Shown: positions 35,860-45,498, counted from the first letter of the stretch. The stretch: DNA of 64,000 bases from Dictyobacter formicarum (GCF_016587435.1 NZ_BNJJ01000003.1:372001-436000); one strand, 5' to 3'. Made by a program: numbers and translations. The notes: generated by a model from the letters alone, not told the origin.

Positions 35860-36828
35860 ATGATTGTCGATAAACCATTAGCTGAATTAGAACAGTATTG
35901 CCCGGCGTTAACTACGGCGAGCGATTTCGATGCGTTTTGGGCTACGACGGTTGCGGAGAGTGACGGGCAGCCCTTGAATGCTAGTGTGGAAGAATATCCA
36001 TTCCCCAGTGATCGCGTAACAGTTTATCGGGTCCGCTATGATGGCTTTGGGCAGAATACTCGCGTGGCTGGCTGGTATCTCGTGCCCCGGGAACCATATC
36101 GTATCGAGGTTGATGGCGCGACACCGACCCTGGTTCACTATCATGGCTATAGCGATTCCAAAGGTTTACCAATCCGCCAGATGAGCTGGGCATTGCAAGG
36201 CTATTGCGTCTTCGCCGTGGATACACGCGGACAAAATGGGGAAACGCCCGATAACAACGTTTATAATAGCGGCAGCATTCTAGGTTGTATGACAAAAGGT
36301 ATTTTAGATCCCGCAACATATTATTACCGCTACGCCTATATGGACTGTGTGCGAGCTGTGGATTTCGTGCGCAGCCGTGCTGAAACGGGACCCATCATTC
36401 TGGCTGGAGGTAGTCAGGGGGGCGGCCTGACGATCGCGGTGGCAGCGCTGGCTACTGATAAAGGTATTGTGGGTGCCATGCCAGATGTGCCTTATCTCTG
36501 CCATTTCCGCCGTGCTATCGAGATCTTTACAGATGGACCATATCGAGAACTGGTCGATTTCTGGAAGAAACATCCCTATGATGTGGAGCAGAACTATCAC
36601 ACCCTGAGCTATTTTGATGGGATGAATCTGGCTCCTCGCATCAAATGTCCTGTTTTATTATCGGTTGGCTTGCTCGATACGATCTGTCCACCATCAACCG
36701 GCTTCGCTGTCTATAACCATCTCTCATGTCCCAAAACCCTCAAAGTCTATCCCTACAACGGACATGAAGGCGGCAGCGAATATCACGAAATTGAAAAATG
36801 GAACTTCGTGCGCTCCTTGCTAGCCTGA
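35860..36828 (+). CDS. acetylxylan esterase / cephalosporin-C deacetylase (CE7)
   Basis: 322 residues from the ATG at 35860, the usual CE7 length. The alpha/beta-hydrolase motifs are HYHGYSDSKG (oxyanion), DTRGQNGETPD, the nucleophile elbow GGSQGGGLTIA, the Asp in GLLDTICPPST and the His in NGHEGGSEYH. Members are cytosolic hexamers that remove acetyl groups from xylo-oligosaccharides and also accept cephalosporin C. There is no signal peptide, matching that. Xylose isomerase is 9 kb away, so a role in xylan use is plausible but not shown by context. Confidence 0.92.
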   Translation: MIVDKPLAELEQYCPALTTASDFDAFWATTVAESDGQPLNASVEEYPFPSDRVTVYRVRYDGFGQNTRVAGWYLVPREPYRIEVDGATPTLVHYHGYSDSKGLPIRQMSWALQGYCVFAVDTRGQNGETPDNNVYNSGSILGCMTKGILDPATYYYRYAYMDCVRAVDFVRSRAETGPIILAGGSQGGGLTIAVAALATDKGIVGAMPDVPYLCHFRRAIEIFTDGPYRELVDFWKKHPYDVEQNYHTLSYFDGMNLAPRIKCPVLLSVGLLDTICPPSTGFAVYNHLSCPKTLKVYPYNGHEGGSEYHEIEKWNFVRSLLA

Positions 36829-36847
36829 ATACGATTGATCTCACGCC

Positions 36848-36889
36848 ATGCAAAAGACCTCTCCCATCGATGGGAGAGGTCTTTTGCAT
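36848..36889. terminator. bidirectional terminator, perfect 42-bp palindrome
   Basis: ATGCAAAAGACCTCTCCCATC pairs completely with its complement. AAAAG on the left and CTTTT on the right of the stem serve both the esterase gene (+) and the SRPBCC gene (-). Confidence 0.75.
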
Positions 36890-36895
36890 CGTCTG

Positions 36896-37336
36896 TTATG
36901 CTACTGAACTGGCCTCAATGGCCTGCTTCAATGCTGTAACCTGGTTTTCCAGTTGCTTTTTAACAATAGGTGTCATAAAAGGTCCGATAAAATTAAGGGC
37001 TTTACCGGGTTCGGCATCTCCAATCACCGTCAGGGTAGTTCCGCCATCGGGCGTAGTAGCAAAGGTCATGGTGTTCGTTAGTGGAAAAGGACCTTTGATC
37101 ATTTTAAAGGCGAACAGGCGTGGAGGATCATAATGGGTAACCTCGATCATGGAGTCAAATTGCCGCCCCATAAAAACAGCCGTCTGTGCATACATGGCCC
37201 CTACGCACATTGGCCCTTCTGAAACAGCACGGATATCTTTGACAGGTAGCCACGATTTGACGTTGCCCATATTGGTCACATACGCAAAGACGACGTCTAT
37301 TGGCCTGGCAATAGTGACACTTCTCTCTAAACGCAT
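36896..37336 (-). CDS. SRPBCC family protein (polyketide cyclase/START-like)
   Basis: 146 residues from the ATG at 37336, which follows GGAGGGGAG; the longer ORF to 37450 lacks such a site. MRLERSVTIARPIDVVFAYVTN opens the helix-grip fold, with MIEVTHYDPPRLFAFKMIKGPF and PDGGTTLTVIGDAEPGK strands and a long C-terminal helix (PIVKKQLENQVTALKQAIE). Such proteins bind hydrophobic ligands in a deep pocket or act as cyclases/co-chaperones. Ligand unknown; single gene. Confidence 0.85.
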   Translation of the reverse strand: MRLERSVTIARPIDVVFAYVTNMGNVKSWLPVKDIRAVSEGPMCVGAMYAQTAVFMGRQFDSMIEVTHYDPPRLFAFKMIKGPFPLTNTMTFATTPDGGTTLTVIGDAEPGKALNFIGPFMTPIVKKQLENQVTALKQAIEASSVA

Positions 37337-37542
37337 CAGAACTCCCCTCCTCTGATAAATGGTTACAATATCATTATCCCACATGGTACCTGAGCATGGA
37401 GATGCGAGAGCGAAATAGGAGCAGCATATACTGGCATCAACGTGATACAATTATATATACAATCATGTGATTACTTACCAGCAACTTAATACGCTACTCG
37501 TTACTGGTCTTTGTGGTTCGGAAAGTTACAGAGAATTTTTCA

Positions 37543-37956
37543 ATGAAAAGATTTTTCATACTTTTAATGCGCGGCTTGCTCCTGCGTTGTCCTGTATGTG
37601 GTCAGGGCAAATTGTTCTGTGGCATCTACAAAATGAACGAGCACTGCCCGGTATGTCGATTTAAGTTTGAACGCGAAGAAGGATATTATACCAGTTCAAT
37701 GGCCATAAATCTGGTGGTCAGCGAGCTCATTGCTGCTGCTATTGTCTTGCCTTTAGCGGCTATCCCCAGTATTCCGGTTTTGCCAGTACTGCTCATCGGT
37801 GGTCCATTTGCCCTGCTGCTGCCATTGCTGTTGTTCCGCCCCAGTCGCGGCCTCTGGCTGGCCATGGATCATTATTTGAATCCTACCTCGGGCAACGATC
37901 TGCCTGATGAATCTCCTCTTCTCCAGCGTTCACGCGGCATTCGAAATGAGAAGTAA
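37543..37956 (+). CDS. DUF983 family zinc-ribbon membrane protein
   Basis: 137 residues from the ATG at 37543; a GTG at 37513 in frame has no ribosome site. The N-terminus holds a zinc ribbon (RCPVCGQGKLFCGIYKMNEHCPVCRFKF) followed by the family's EREEGYYTSSMAIN stretch and two membrane helices (LVVSELIAAAIVLPLAAIPSI and LPVLLIGGPFALLLPLLLF). The function of DUF983 is not established. No clear operon partner. Confidence 0.8.
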   Translation: MKRFFILLMRGLLLRCPVCGQGKLFCGIYKMNEHCPVCRFKFEREEGYYTSSMAINLVVSELIAAAIVLPLAAIPSIPVLPVLLIGGPFALLLPLLLFRPSRGLWLAMDHYLNPTSGNDLPDESPLLQRSRGIRNEK

Positions 37957-38077
37957 AACAACCTGTGCTGCCAGGATCGCGAAAGGATAGACCAGGGATA
38001 AATCCAATGGGACTATAGTGGTGCCATAAATTGAGGACTTGCTTATCCCTGGCATTCTATGGTTAAATGCCAGGAGA

Positions 38078-38959
38078 ATGACAGATAAATTTTCACAAGA
38101 GGCTGCACAACAACGTATCTACCAGGCATTTGCAACCCTGGTCAGTGGAGATGAGAACACGATCGATCTCGCACAAGCCGCGCTGCTAATTGCGAGCATA
38201 GCCTATCCCGATTTAGATCCCGTTCCCTCTTTATCCTACCTCGACGCGCTGGCACGACGAGTTAAGCAGTTGCACTCACAAATCTCTTCGACCACATCGG
38301 AACAGTCAAATCCTCTAGAACTGATCGGCTCGCTAAATCATGTGCTCTTTGAAGATGAACACTTTCACGGCAACGAGAGCGATTATTATAATCCTAATAA
38401 TAGCTTCCTGAATAAAGTTTTAGAGGAGCAAACCGGATTGCCAATTACGCTTTCATTACTTTATATGGAGGTAGGCAAACGAGCGGGCATTCCTCTAGAA
38501 GGTATTGGTTTCCCCTATCACTTCATGGTGCGCTATACCTGGACAGATGGGAAAATTTATATCGATCCATTTGCCAGAGGCTTGCTGCTTAATGAAACGG
38601 AGTGCCTGGAACGCATACAGCAGAAGACCCACCATCGCGGACCACTGCAGCAACACTGGTTGGAACCGGTAACGCCTAAACAAATGCTGGTACGCATCCT
38701 GAATAATCTGAAAAGCGTCTATATTCGCCACGCAGATTTTACGCATGCTCTGGCTATCAGTGATCTGCTGCTGCTCCTGCTGCCAGAGGCGGGCGTAGAA
38801 CAACGCGATCGCGGCCTGCTGCATCTGGAACTCAAGCACTATGGGCGCGCAATGCATGATCTACATACATATCTAGAACTTCATCCCAAAGCCAGCGATC
38901 GCTATGAGATACGCAACCACATCAAGCAGATTCGCCAGACGATCGCTCAGCTCAATTGA
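38078..38959 (+). CDS. SirB1-like transglutaminase-fold protein with TPR-like C-terminus
   Basis: 293 residues from the ATG at 38078; a TTG at 38039 is the other option. Residues to about 90 are helical (DLAQAALLIASIAYPDLD). Next is the SirB1 core (NHVLFEDEHFHGNESDYYNPNNSFLNKVLEEQTGLPITLSLLYMEVGKRAGIPLEGIGFPYHFMVR), in which the usual Cys of the transglutaminase triad is not present. A tetratricopeptide-like tail (DLLLLLLPEAGVEQRDRGLLHLELKHYGRAMHDL) follows. Close relatives are uncharacterised. The ribosome site lies inside a small hairpin (CCTGGCATT/AATGCCAGG). Confidence 0.85.
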   Translation: MTDKFSQEAAQQRIYQAFATLVSGDENTIDLAQAALLIASIAYPDLDPVPSLSYLDALARRVKQLHSQISSTTSEQSNPLELIGSLNHVLFEDEHFHGNESDYYNPNNSFLNKVLEEQTGLPITLSLLYMEVGKRAGIPLEGIGFPYHFMVRYTWTDGKIYIDPFARGLLLNETECLERIQQKTHHRGPLQQHWLEPVTPKQMLVRILNNLKSVYIRHADFTHALAISDLLLLLLPEAGVEQRDRGLLHLELKHYGRAMHDLHTYLELHPKASDRYEIRNHIKQIRQTIAQLN

Positions 38960-39177
38960 GCGCCTCTCTTGCATAACACACATTGATCTGGTATTATACG
39001 ACACATAATGCATAGCACGCTCTCTTTTTCAGACATAATTTAACTTGATTATACAATCATTTTCCACGTATTGCTGAGTTAGTGCTGCTTTATCACTTGA
39101 ATCCGCATCTACTCCTGCAACGTATTTATCGGTAGTGATGGACTACTAATCCACTTATTCTACAAGGAGGTTACATC

Positions 39178-39885
39178 TTGACAGAAAGCTTTTTTTCTTC
39201 TCGCTATCATCGTTCGACGCATTTATTCGTCTTAGCTGTCCCCTGTCTCCTGGTGCTGGGATGCAGTCTCCTTATTAGCTCCAGTACCTCCGCAACGTCA
39301 GAGAGTGATAAAGCCGTCACCGGCTCATTCGTAGGAAAGGTAGAGGACATAACAGGTGCAACAAGCCACGATTATTATCTCTCCTTTACGGTCAATCAAG
39401 GCAAAGCGCTGGTAGCGGTTGCAACGCTAACCTCAATCTACTCCAATAAAGTCGTGTTGCAGAGTCACACGCTGAAATCGGATGTTGGCATAAAAAAACC
39501 TGCCTTGCAGAATAAGCAGGAGTGGGCGGTAGATGTCAAAGTTGAGCATGAGCAAGTCACTGGCCGGTTTATTGTGCATGAACAGGGTAAGGATAGAAGC
39601 TATAATGTGAAGGCCACTAAAGCAACGGGCAGTGCGGGCCTCTATTGGACCAAAACGCGCAGCGGACGCTCTACCTATGTCGGCGGCTGGATTCTGCTAC
39701 CAAATACATATGAGCAAGGGGGTGGCATACTCGAGGATGGTCAGCAAGCTGAGAGTCGGCCAGCGCTTCGGCCAGCACAAATCCATACCCAGCGGGCCAA
39801 TCTAGATGAGGATACCATTCTACTGATCAAGAAAGTTGAGCCATCTATGATCGATAGCATTGATTTTCCATCCCCATCTAGATAA
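39178..39885 (+). CDS. exported hypothetical protein, possible lipoprotein
   Basis: 235 residues beginning with TTG; AAGGAGG seven bases upstream makes this start secure. The N-terminus is a signal peptide (HLFVLAVPCLLVLGCSLLI), with LVLGC as an imperfect lipobox. The mature part (residues about 45-150) looks like a beta domain (GSFVGKVEDITGATSHDYYLSFTVNQGKALVAVATL, VEHEQVTGRFIVHEQGKDRSYNVKATKATGSAGLYWTK). The family is not recognised. It ends 9 bases before the convergent MutS-like gene. Confidence 0.75.
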   Translation: MTESFFSSRYHRSTHLFVLAVPCLLVLGCSLLISSSTSATSESDKAVTGSFVGKVEDITGATSHDYYLSFTVNQGKALVAVATLTSIYSNKVVLQSHTLKSDVGIKKPALQNKQEWAVDVKVEHEQVTGRFIVHEQGKDRSYNVKATKATGSAGLYWTKTRSGRSTYVGGWILLPNTYEQGGGILEDGQQAESRPALRPAQIHTQRANLDEDTILLIKKVEPSMIDSIDFPSPSR

Positions 39886-39894
39886 GAGGCTCTC

Positions 39895-41748
39895 CTAGCC
39901 ATCAATAGGCAGACCTTCCATAGCCATAATCTTCAAGGCATTGGTAGTTGGGCACGGGCCCTCGCGTAAAATATAATCGAAGGCCATCTGCCCATCAATG
40001 ACTTCCTCGCGGAAGTGCAGATTGCGAACCTGAGGTACACTCTCAGCCAGGGTGACAAGTTCCAGGTCATGGGTAGAAATCAAACCAACACAATTATGGC
40101 CAACCAGCGACTTCACAAATGAACGACTCCCAATCAGGCGTTCACGATTATTCGTGCCTTTGAAGATTTCGTCCACCAGGAAGAAAAGGGGCAGTTGTCC
40201 TGGTTGCTTCAGCGCATCAAGTAACGCGTGGAGACGACGCACTTCAGCGTAGAAATACGAATAACCATCCGTCACCGAGTCGGTAACCCGAATACAGGTA
40301 AACAGGCGGAACAGGGTAGCGGTAAACGAACTGGCGCAGACCGGCCCCCCCGCATAAGCCAGGCATAGGTTCACGCCCAGAGTACGCAAAAAAGTGCTTT
40401 TACCGGCCATGTTAGAACCCGTAATGATAATGACCTCGCCCAGGTCGTTCAAACCAAAATTATTGGTAACCTTCTTATCAACGGGCAGCATGGGATGACC
40501 CAGATGTTCAGCCTGGAAAAGCGTCTGACCCTTTTGCTGAAGTTGCTGCTCCGACGCGATCTCAGGCAGTATATACTCGGGATTGAGATAAGCAAAAGAG
40601 GCCAGCGAACAGATGGCTTCTAGCTCAAACCAGGTATCCAGCCAGGAGGGCAGACGCGCCCCTAGTTGCGCTTTGTACTGCAGCAGTTTCTGGGCACAGT
40701 AAAGATCCCAGGGAACAAAGGCGTTGATGATCAGCCAGAGGATACCGTTATTTTTGAGGGTCGCCGCCGCTGAGATGCGAGCCGTCCCTTTCAGCAGGGC
40801 AGACGGACCCGACTCGCTCTGCTGCGTGAAAGGCTTGCAGAGCGCATGAAGCCTTGGATGAGCTCGATAGGGATATTTCTCCAGATAAGAAAAGATGGCA
40901 CTGAGGGTGCCAAAGCCATACCGCAGATAAGAGGCGTCTTCAAAGATATCACCCCGCTGGTTAGCAGTGGCAAAAAACAGGATAACACTGGCGCCCAGAG
41001 ACCACCCCCAGAGAGGTGGAAAGGCAGTAAACAGCGAGAGCAGGAAGAGAACGACGGTCAGAATGTTGAGGGCCGACGAGAACCAGAACAGTGTCCGCAA
41101 AGATGCGGATGGATTTTGCTGCTCTAGCCAGTGAAGCAGCCGCTGACCTTCCAGTTGATTTGACTTACCGCCTGAGGCCAACAATGAATTGAGAATCAAT
41201 CGGTCACGAAAACGCGTCATTGGTATCAATTCGCGTACCAGGGCCTGACGTTGCAGGACCGTTTCTAGCTGTGGCGAGGTTTGCAGTAACCAATCGCGTA
41301 ATCGTTCCATGCCTTCACGCGATACACCAGTGTTTACCAGCCGATGAATTGAGCGCGGGCCAGTAATATCCAGATCGACCTCAAAGGGGTGTCCCTCTAC
41401 AGGCGCTTCAGCAATAACCTCGGGCATACGTTCCCAATCCAGCTTGATACGGGCAATATGAGCGGACTTAATATGCATCCACAGCGTGTGCCGGGCAATG
41501 CTATGGTCAATCAAGCCATGATAATGGGCCACAATCCCAAACAACACCATAAAAACCACAAACACTGGAATGGCCAACCACCAGAGCCCGGCAATGGACA
41601 GCAATATGGCAAGCGCTATACCCACAAAAAAAATAGCTACACGCGACCACGAATAGACATTGCTACGTGGCGTCAAAGCATCTATGCGACGTTGCAGGCG
41701 CCCAATCTGGGCCTCTAACAACTGTAGTCGTTCTTGTTTTTTATCCAC
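39895..41748 (-). CDS. MutS-family ATPase with membrane segments
   Basis: 617 residues from a GTG at 41748; the ORF extends to a TTG at 41781. The C-terminal ATPase is of MutS type: Walker A IITGSNMAGKSTFLRTLG, Walker B LPLFFLVDEIFKGTNNRERL, and the H-loop LISTHDLELVTLAE. The N-terminal mismatch-recognition domain of true MutS is absent; instead two hydrophobic helices (about 35-75) and another pair (about 225-265) suggest membrane attachment, with the clamp-like core between. Such MutS-related membrane proteins exist in several phyla but their function is unknown; DNA mismatch repair is not implied. Confidence 0.88.
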   Translation of the reverse strand: MDKKQERLQLLEAQIGRLQRRIDALTPRSNVYSWSRVAIFFVGIALAILLSIAGLWWLAIPVFVVFMVLFGIVAHYHGLIDHSIARHTLWMHIKSAHIARIKLDWERMPEVIAEAPVEGHPFEVDLDITGPRSIHRLVNTGVSREGMERLRDWLLQTSPQLETVLQRQALVRELIPMTRFRDRLILNSLLASGGKSNQLEGQRLLHWLEQQNPSASLRTLFWFSSALNILTVVLFLLSLFTAFPPLWGWSLGASVILFFATANQRGDIFEDASYLRYGFGTLSAIFSYLEKYPYRAHPRLHALCKPFTQQSESGPSALLKGTARISAAATLKNNGILWLIINAFVPWDLYCAQKLLQYKAQLGARLPSWLDTWFELEAICSLASFAYLNPEYILPEIASEQQLQQKGQTLFQAEHLGHPMLPVDKKVTNNFGLNDLGEVIIITGSNMAGKSTFLRTLGVNLCLAYAGGPVCASSFTATLFRLFTCIRVTDSVTDGYSYFYAEVRRLHALLDALKQPGQLPLFFLVDEIFKGTNNRERLIGSRSFVKSLVGHNCVGLISTHDLELVTLAESVPQVRNLHFREEVIDGQMAFDYILREGPCPTTNALKIMAMEGLPIDG

Positions 41749-42011
41749 TCTACTATTATATCCTTTTACTGCATAGCACAACGGACAGGATTATTGTTCC
41801 AGTCTAGCACTTCACATAGCTATAGACAAGAGAGAAGACACCTTGTAAGCATCTCTTGCTACGAGGTATGATGAAATGTGTAGACAATAAAGACAGGCGT
41901 ATCTCTGGCGGTTATCGCAGTTATCTCTATGCCCGCCATATTTTTTAAACAATTCAGATGCGACCCACAACTACGCTATCTACTCTATTCAATGAAGAAA
42001 GGGAATATCAG

Positions 42012-42779
42012 ATGCACGTAGAGAATAAGACCTTTTTTATTACCGGTGGGGCCTCGGGCCTGGGAGCGGCCTGTGCCCGCCTGCTAGCGCAATCAGGAGC
42101 CCATGTGATCCTGGCGGATCTCAATCAGGAAACAGGCACGGCTTTAGCTGGCGAATTAGGGGAGGCGGCCCTGTTTATACAAACCAATGTGGTCGATGAG
42201 CAGAGTGTCCAGCAGGCCATCCAGGCCGCCCAGAAACAGTTTGGGACGCTGCACGGCGTCATCAACTGCGCTGGCATCGGGGTGGCAGAAAAAGTGCTCG
42301 GGAAAGAGGGACCCAGCAGCCTGGAGAGCTTTACCCGCGTCATCAATATCAACCTGATCGGTACCTTCAATGTGATTCGCCTGGCGAGCACGATCATGAG
42401 CCAGAATACGCCTGAAGAGAGTGGTGAGCGTGGGGTGATCATTAATACCGCTTCGGTCGCCGCCTTTGATGGTCAGATCGGTCAGGCCGCCTACTCAGCC
42501 TCTAAGGGGGGCATTGTCGGTATGACCCTGCCAATTGCCCGCGAGTTTGCGCGCTACGGCATTCGCGTTATGACGATCGCTCCCGGCATCTTCGATACCC
42601 CTCTGCTCGCTGGATTGCCGGAACCCGCCCGCATCTCCCTGGGACAGCAGGTCCCCTTCCCGCCGCGCCTGGGACGCCCGGAAGAATACGCAGCCCTGGC
42701 CAAACATATCATCGAGAATGAGATGCTCAATGGCGAAGTTATTCGCCTCGATGGTGCGATAAGGATGCAACCCCGCTAA
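42012..42779 (+). CDS. SDR oxidoreductase, 3-hydroxyacyl-CoA dehydrogenase type II-like
   Basis: 255 residues from the ATG at 42012 (AAAGGGA upstream); a longer ORF begins at 41958. The Rossmann motif is [16 protein letters not shown], the NNAG equivalent is INCAGIG, and the active site is YSASKGG with the Ser in [28 protein letters not shown] and [12 protein letters not shown] are characteristic of HSD17B10-like enzymes that oxidise 2-methyl-3-hydroxyacyl-CoA with NAD. A terminator-like hairpin overlaps its stop codon. Convergent with another SDR gene. Confidence 0.88.
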   Translation: MHVENKTFFITGGASGLGAACARLLAQSGAHVILADLNQETGTALAGELGEAALFIQTNVVDEQSVQQAIQAAQKQFGTLHGVINCAGIGVAEKVLGKEGPSSLESFTRVININLIGTFNVIRLASTIMSQNTPEESGERGVIINTASVAAFDGQIGQAAYSASKGGIVGMTLPIAREFARYGIRVMTIAPGIFDTPLLAGLPEPARISLGQQVPFPPRLGRPEEYAALAKHIIENEMLNGEVIRLDGAIRMQPR

Positions 42780-42795
42780 TACTAGCGGGGTTGCA
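42766..42795. terminator. hairpin overlapping the SDR stop codon
   Basis: TGCAACCCCGCTA pairs with TAGCGGGGTTGCA around ATAC, serving the + strand gene and probably the convergent minus-strand gene at 42822. No T-run follows, so efficiency is uncertain. Confidence 0.55.
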
Positions 42796-42821
42796 GAGGA
42801 AAGAGGCCAGGGCGGTACTCT

Positions 42822-43607
42822 CTATTGTGGTTTGTCGCCCTGGTTCCACTCGAGGGCCATTTTAGCGGTTGTCCCCCCATCAATATAAAGCACCTGGCCC
42901 GTAATAAAGTCCGCTGCGTCAGAAGCCAGGAAGGCCACAGCCGGGGCGATATCTTTCGGTCGCCCAACGCGTCCCAAAGGAATCAGGCTATTGCCAAATT
43001 CGGTGGTATAGTTGGGAATGTCAGCATAGCGTGGAACCTCGATCAGTCCAGGTCCAACCGCATTGACGCGGATATGTTTGGGGGCCAGCTCAATGGCAAG
43101 CTCGCGCGTCAAAGCGATAATGGCCCCTTTGGTGGCCGCGTAGACCGAGTGGCGCGTAAAGCCGGCGTAGCCGTGCACCGAGGTAATATTGATAATCGAG
43201 CCACCACCACGCTTTTCCATAGATTTCATTGCTTGCTGAGCACAAAAGAAGTAGCCGCGTATATTGAGATGAAAAACATCGTCGAAGAGCTCTTCGGTAA
43301 TGTTTTCAAAGTTATCGGCTCGCGTGACGCCAGCATTGTTCACCAGAATATCGATGCCGCCAAAATGGTCCGTCACTTCGTCAACGATACGACGACACTC
43401 CTCAACCATACCCAGTTTACCCGTTACGGTAATCGCATTGCCACCCAAATTATTAATCTCTGCCGCTGCTTCGCGCGCGCCGGCGGCGCTACTGGCATAG
43501 TGAAGCGCAACCTTCGCGCCCTGGCGACCCAGCTCGATGGCAATGGCCTGTCCAATACCAATACCAGCACCGGTCACCAGCGCAATCTGTCCTGACAGTA
43601 CACCCAT
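42822..43607 (-). CDS. SDR oxidoreductase (FabG / glucose 1-dehydrogenase-like)
   Basis: 261 residues from the ATG at 43607 (AGAGGAAG upstream); the ORF extends further. Classical [40 protein letters not shown] with the catalytic Ser, [32 protein letters not shown], and C-terminal [22 protein letters not shown]. The family uses NAD(P) on sugars, 3-oxoacyl chains or secondary alcohols. With the FAH-fold gene diverging upstream, a sugar or sugar-acid dehydrogenase is one possibility; this is inference. Confidence 0.87.
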   Translation of the reverse strand: MGVLSGQIALVTGAGIGIGQAIAIELGRQGAKVALHYASSAAGAREAAAEINNLGGNAITVTGKLGMVEECRRIVDEVTDHFGGIDILVNNAGVTRADNFENITEELFDDVFHLNIRGYFFCAQQAMKSMEKRGGGSIINITSVHGYAGFTRHSVYAATKGAIIALTRELAIELAPKHIRVNAVGPGLIEVPRYADIPNYTTEFGNSLIPLGRVGRPKDIAPAVAFLASDAADFITGQVLYIDGGTTAKMALEWNQGDKPQ

Positions 43608-43914
43608 ATAGCTGTAACTTCCTCTCTTTATCAATACTGCATGCATTCTACGGCTAATCAGTCTTTAGTGTAACTGATTGCTCTTCCATAAATCCATAAC
43701 TCAGTGTATCACGTTATACACAGGGGAAGAAACGCAGAGCAGTAAAATCGTTATTTGAATGAGAATATTATACAGGGGATTGATTAAGGCATTCATGCAT
43801 GCGATAATTCAGACAACTAGAAATAATTTAGATGCAATACTCGCTGCCACGAAACACCTAGAAATACAACAAGACAATATGTGGCGCGTTCACGACATGA
43901 TAAGGAGAATAACC

Positions 43915-44784
43915 GTGCAATTAGTACGTTACCAATCTACTACCGGTACCACTGTCCTGGGACTGTTAGCCAACGATCGCCTGGTTGGTACCTTCCCTGC
44001 GCCCAACACTACCTTATCTGATCTTTTGCGGCTACGCGTTGGGGAGTTACGCTTACTGATTACACATGCCATTCAGGAAGGTAAAATGATAGAGAGAGAG
44101 AAAATCATGGCACCCATCGATGGCAATACCGAGGTCTGGGCGGCCGGGGTGACCTATCAGCGCTCCGAGGAGGCTCGCAAAGAGGAGAGCGATACCCCTG
44201 ATATCTATGCGCGTGTCTACCAGGCTGAGCGCCCTGAGCTTTTTTTTAAAGCTACCGCTTACCGTGTTAGCGGACAGGATGAGCTAATTGCGGTGCGTTC
44301 AGATTCACATTGGAATGTGCCAGAACCAGAGCTGGCTGTGGTCGTGAACGCTCATGGCGAGATCGTTGGCTATACTATTGCCAATGATGTCAGTTCTCGC
44401 AGCATTGAGGGCGAGAATCCTCTCTATTTACCGCAGGCCAAGGTCTACGCCGGTAGCTGTGCGCTGGGGCCAACCATCACCCTGGCCTGGACCGTTACAG
44501 ATCCACGCCAGCTCACGATGCAGATGCAGATTGAACGCGATAGCAAAATCTGTTGGGAAGGGGAAACCAATACCAGTGGACTCAAGCGCAGCGTAGAGGA
44601 GCTGGTCTCTTATCTGTATCGCGATAATGATTTCCCGGCAGGAGCTATCCTGTGCACCGGCACCGCCCTGGTGCCTGACCAGCCTTTTACGCTTGAACAG
44701 GGCGATGTCGTACACATCACAATTGAGCAACTCGGCACGCTCCGCAATCCGGTCGTGCGCGGTAAAGCGGCGCTACATAAGTAG
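43915..44784 (+). CDS. fumarylacetoacetate hydrolase-fold protein (2-keto-3-deoxyaldonate dehydratase-like)
   Basis: 289 residues from a GTG at 43915; AAGGAG seven bases upstream fixes this start and excludes 52 upstream codons. The FAH core shows AAGVTYQRSEEAR, YARVYQAERPELFFKATAYRVSG, DSHWNVPEPELAVVVNAHGEIVGYTIANDVSSRSIEGENPLYLPQAKVYAGSCALGP, with metal-binding Glu residues in PEPELAV. The VYQAERPELFFKA segment recalls enzymes that dehydrate 2-keto-3-deoxy-pentonates in non-phosphorylative pentose catabolism. Divergent from an SDR gene, which would fit a sugar-oxidising pathway. The exact substrate is open. Confidence 0.83.
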   Translation: MQLVRYQSTTGTTVLGLLANDRLVGTFPAPNTTLSDLLRLRVGELRLLITHAIQEGKMIEREKIMAPIDGNTEVWAAGVTYQRSEEARKEESDTPDIYARVYQAERPELFFKATAYRVSGQDELIAVRSDSHWNVPEPELAVVVNAHGEIVGYTIANDVSSRSIEGENPLYLPQAKVYAGSCALGPTITLAWTVTDPRQLTMQMQIERDSKICWEGETNTSGLKRSVEELVSYLYRDNDFPAGAILCTGTALVPDQPFTLEQGDVVHITIEQLGTLRNPVVRGKAALHK

Positions 44785-44794
44785 CGCTGGTTCT

Positions 44795-45397
44795 TTAGTC
44801 CTGCTTCTGACGATTGGATTTCTGGATATACTTAATGCCGAGGACGAAGCCCACCACAATCGCAAAAATGAAGAGCAACCCTCGTATGTTCTCAGATGGG
44901 CTATATTCTTTGCCCTGCACGGCGGTAACGTCTTCATCAGACACACCCAGCAGGTCAATCAGAGAATCGAGCATGCTACCATAGATGCGGCGCAGGCCGA
45001 GAGGCGCAAAGGTACGTTCAAAGAAACCTCCCACACCTGTGCCGCCCTCCCATTCACTGGTTACACTTACTCTGGTTCTATTTTGGCCATCTAAAGGTGA
45101 GAGCGCCCAGGTAGTAACCAGCGATGAGTTGTTGTCGCGCTCGGTCAGGACGCGCCCCTTGACCGCTTCATCAACGCTCATCCGATAGGCACGTTCCCGA
45201 TTAGCCGCATGCAATAGATAGCTGATGACTGTCCCGCTCCCCTTGCCTCCTTTTTCTACCTTGTAATCAATGAAATTGGGGGTCAGCATCTTTGGGCGCT
45301 GCTCTGTATAGTTAGATAAAATGGAATAGATCTTCTCCGGGCTGGCATTTATGATGCGCTCTTTTTGTACTGTAATTCTACCCACATCATCTCTCAC
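44795..45397 (-). CDS. SRPBCC family protein with C-terminal membrane anchor
   Basis: 200 residues from a GTG at 45397; an in-frame GTG at 45385 after GAGAG is also possible. RITVQKERIINASPEKIYSILSNYTEQRPKM starts a START-like helix-grip domain (to about residue 150), followed by a polar linker and one hydrophobic helix (LLFIFAIVVGFVLGIKYI) with a basic cytosolic end. The ligand is unknown. It ends 10 bases from the convergent FAH-fold gene. Confidence 0.8.
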   Translation of the reverse strand: MRDDVGRITVQKERIINASPEKIYSILSNYTEQRPKMLTPNFIDYKVEKGGKGSGTVISYLLHAANRERAYRMSVDEAVKGRVLTERDNNSSLVTTWALSPLDGQNRTRVSVTSEWEGGTGVGGFFERTFAPLGLRRIYGSMLDSLIDLLGVSDEDVTAVQGKEYSPSENIRGLLFIFAIVVGFVLGIKYIQKSNRQKQD

Positions 45398-45498
45398 TTT
45401 CTATACACACACTATCTGATTCTATAAACCCAGGTGTGGATGTTGTCTGTTCTCGCCTGAAAATTTTCTCTATTTCTCTCTCATCATAGCACGAAACC

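Noticed and set aside
42825..43595. 256-codon + strand ORF
   Set aside because: Lies antisense to a clear SDR gene with all active-site motifs; no ribosome site and no domain.
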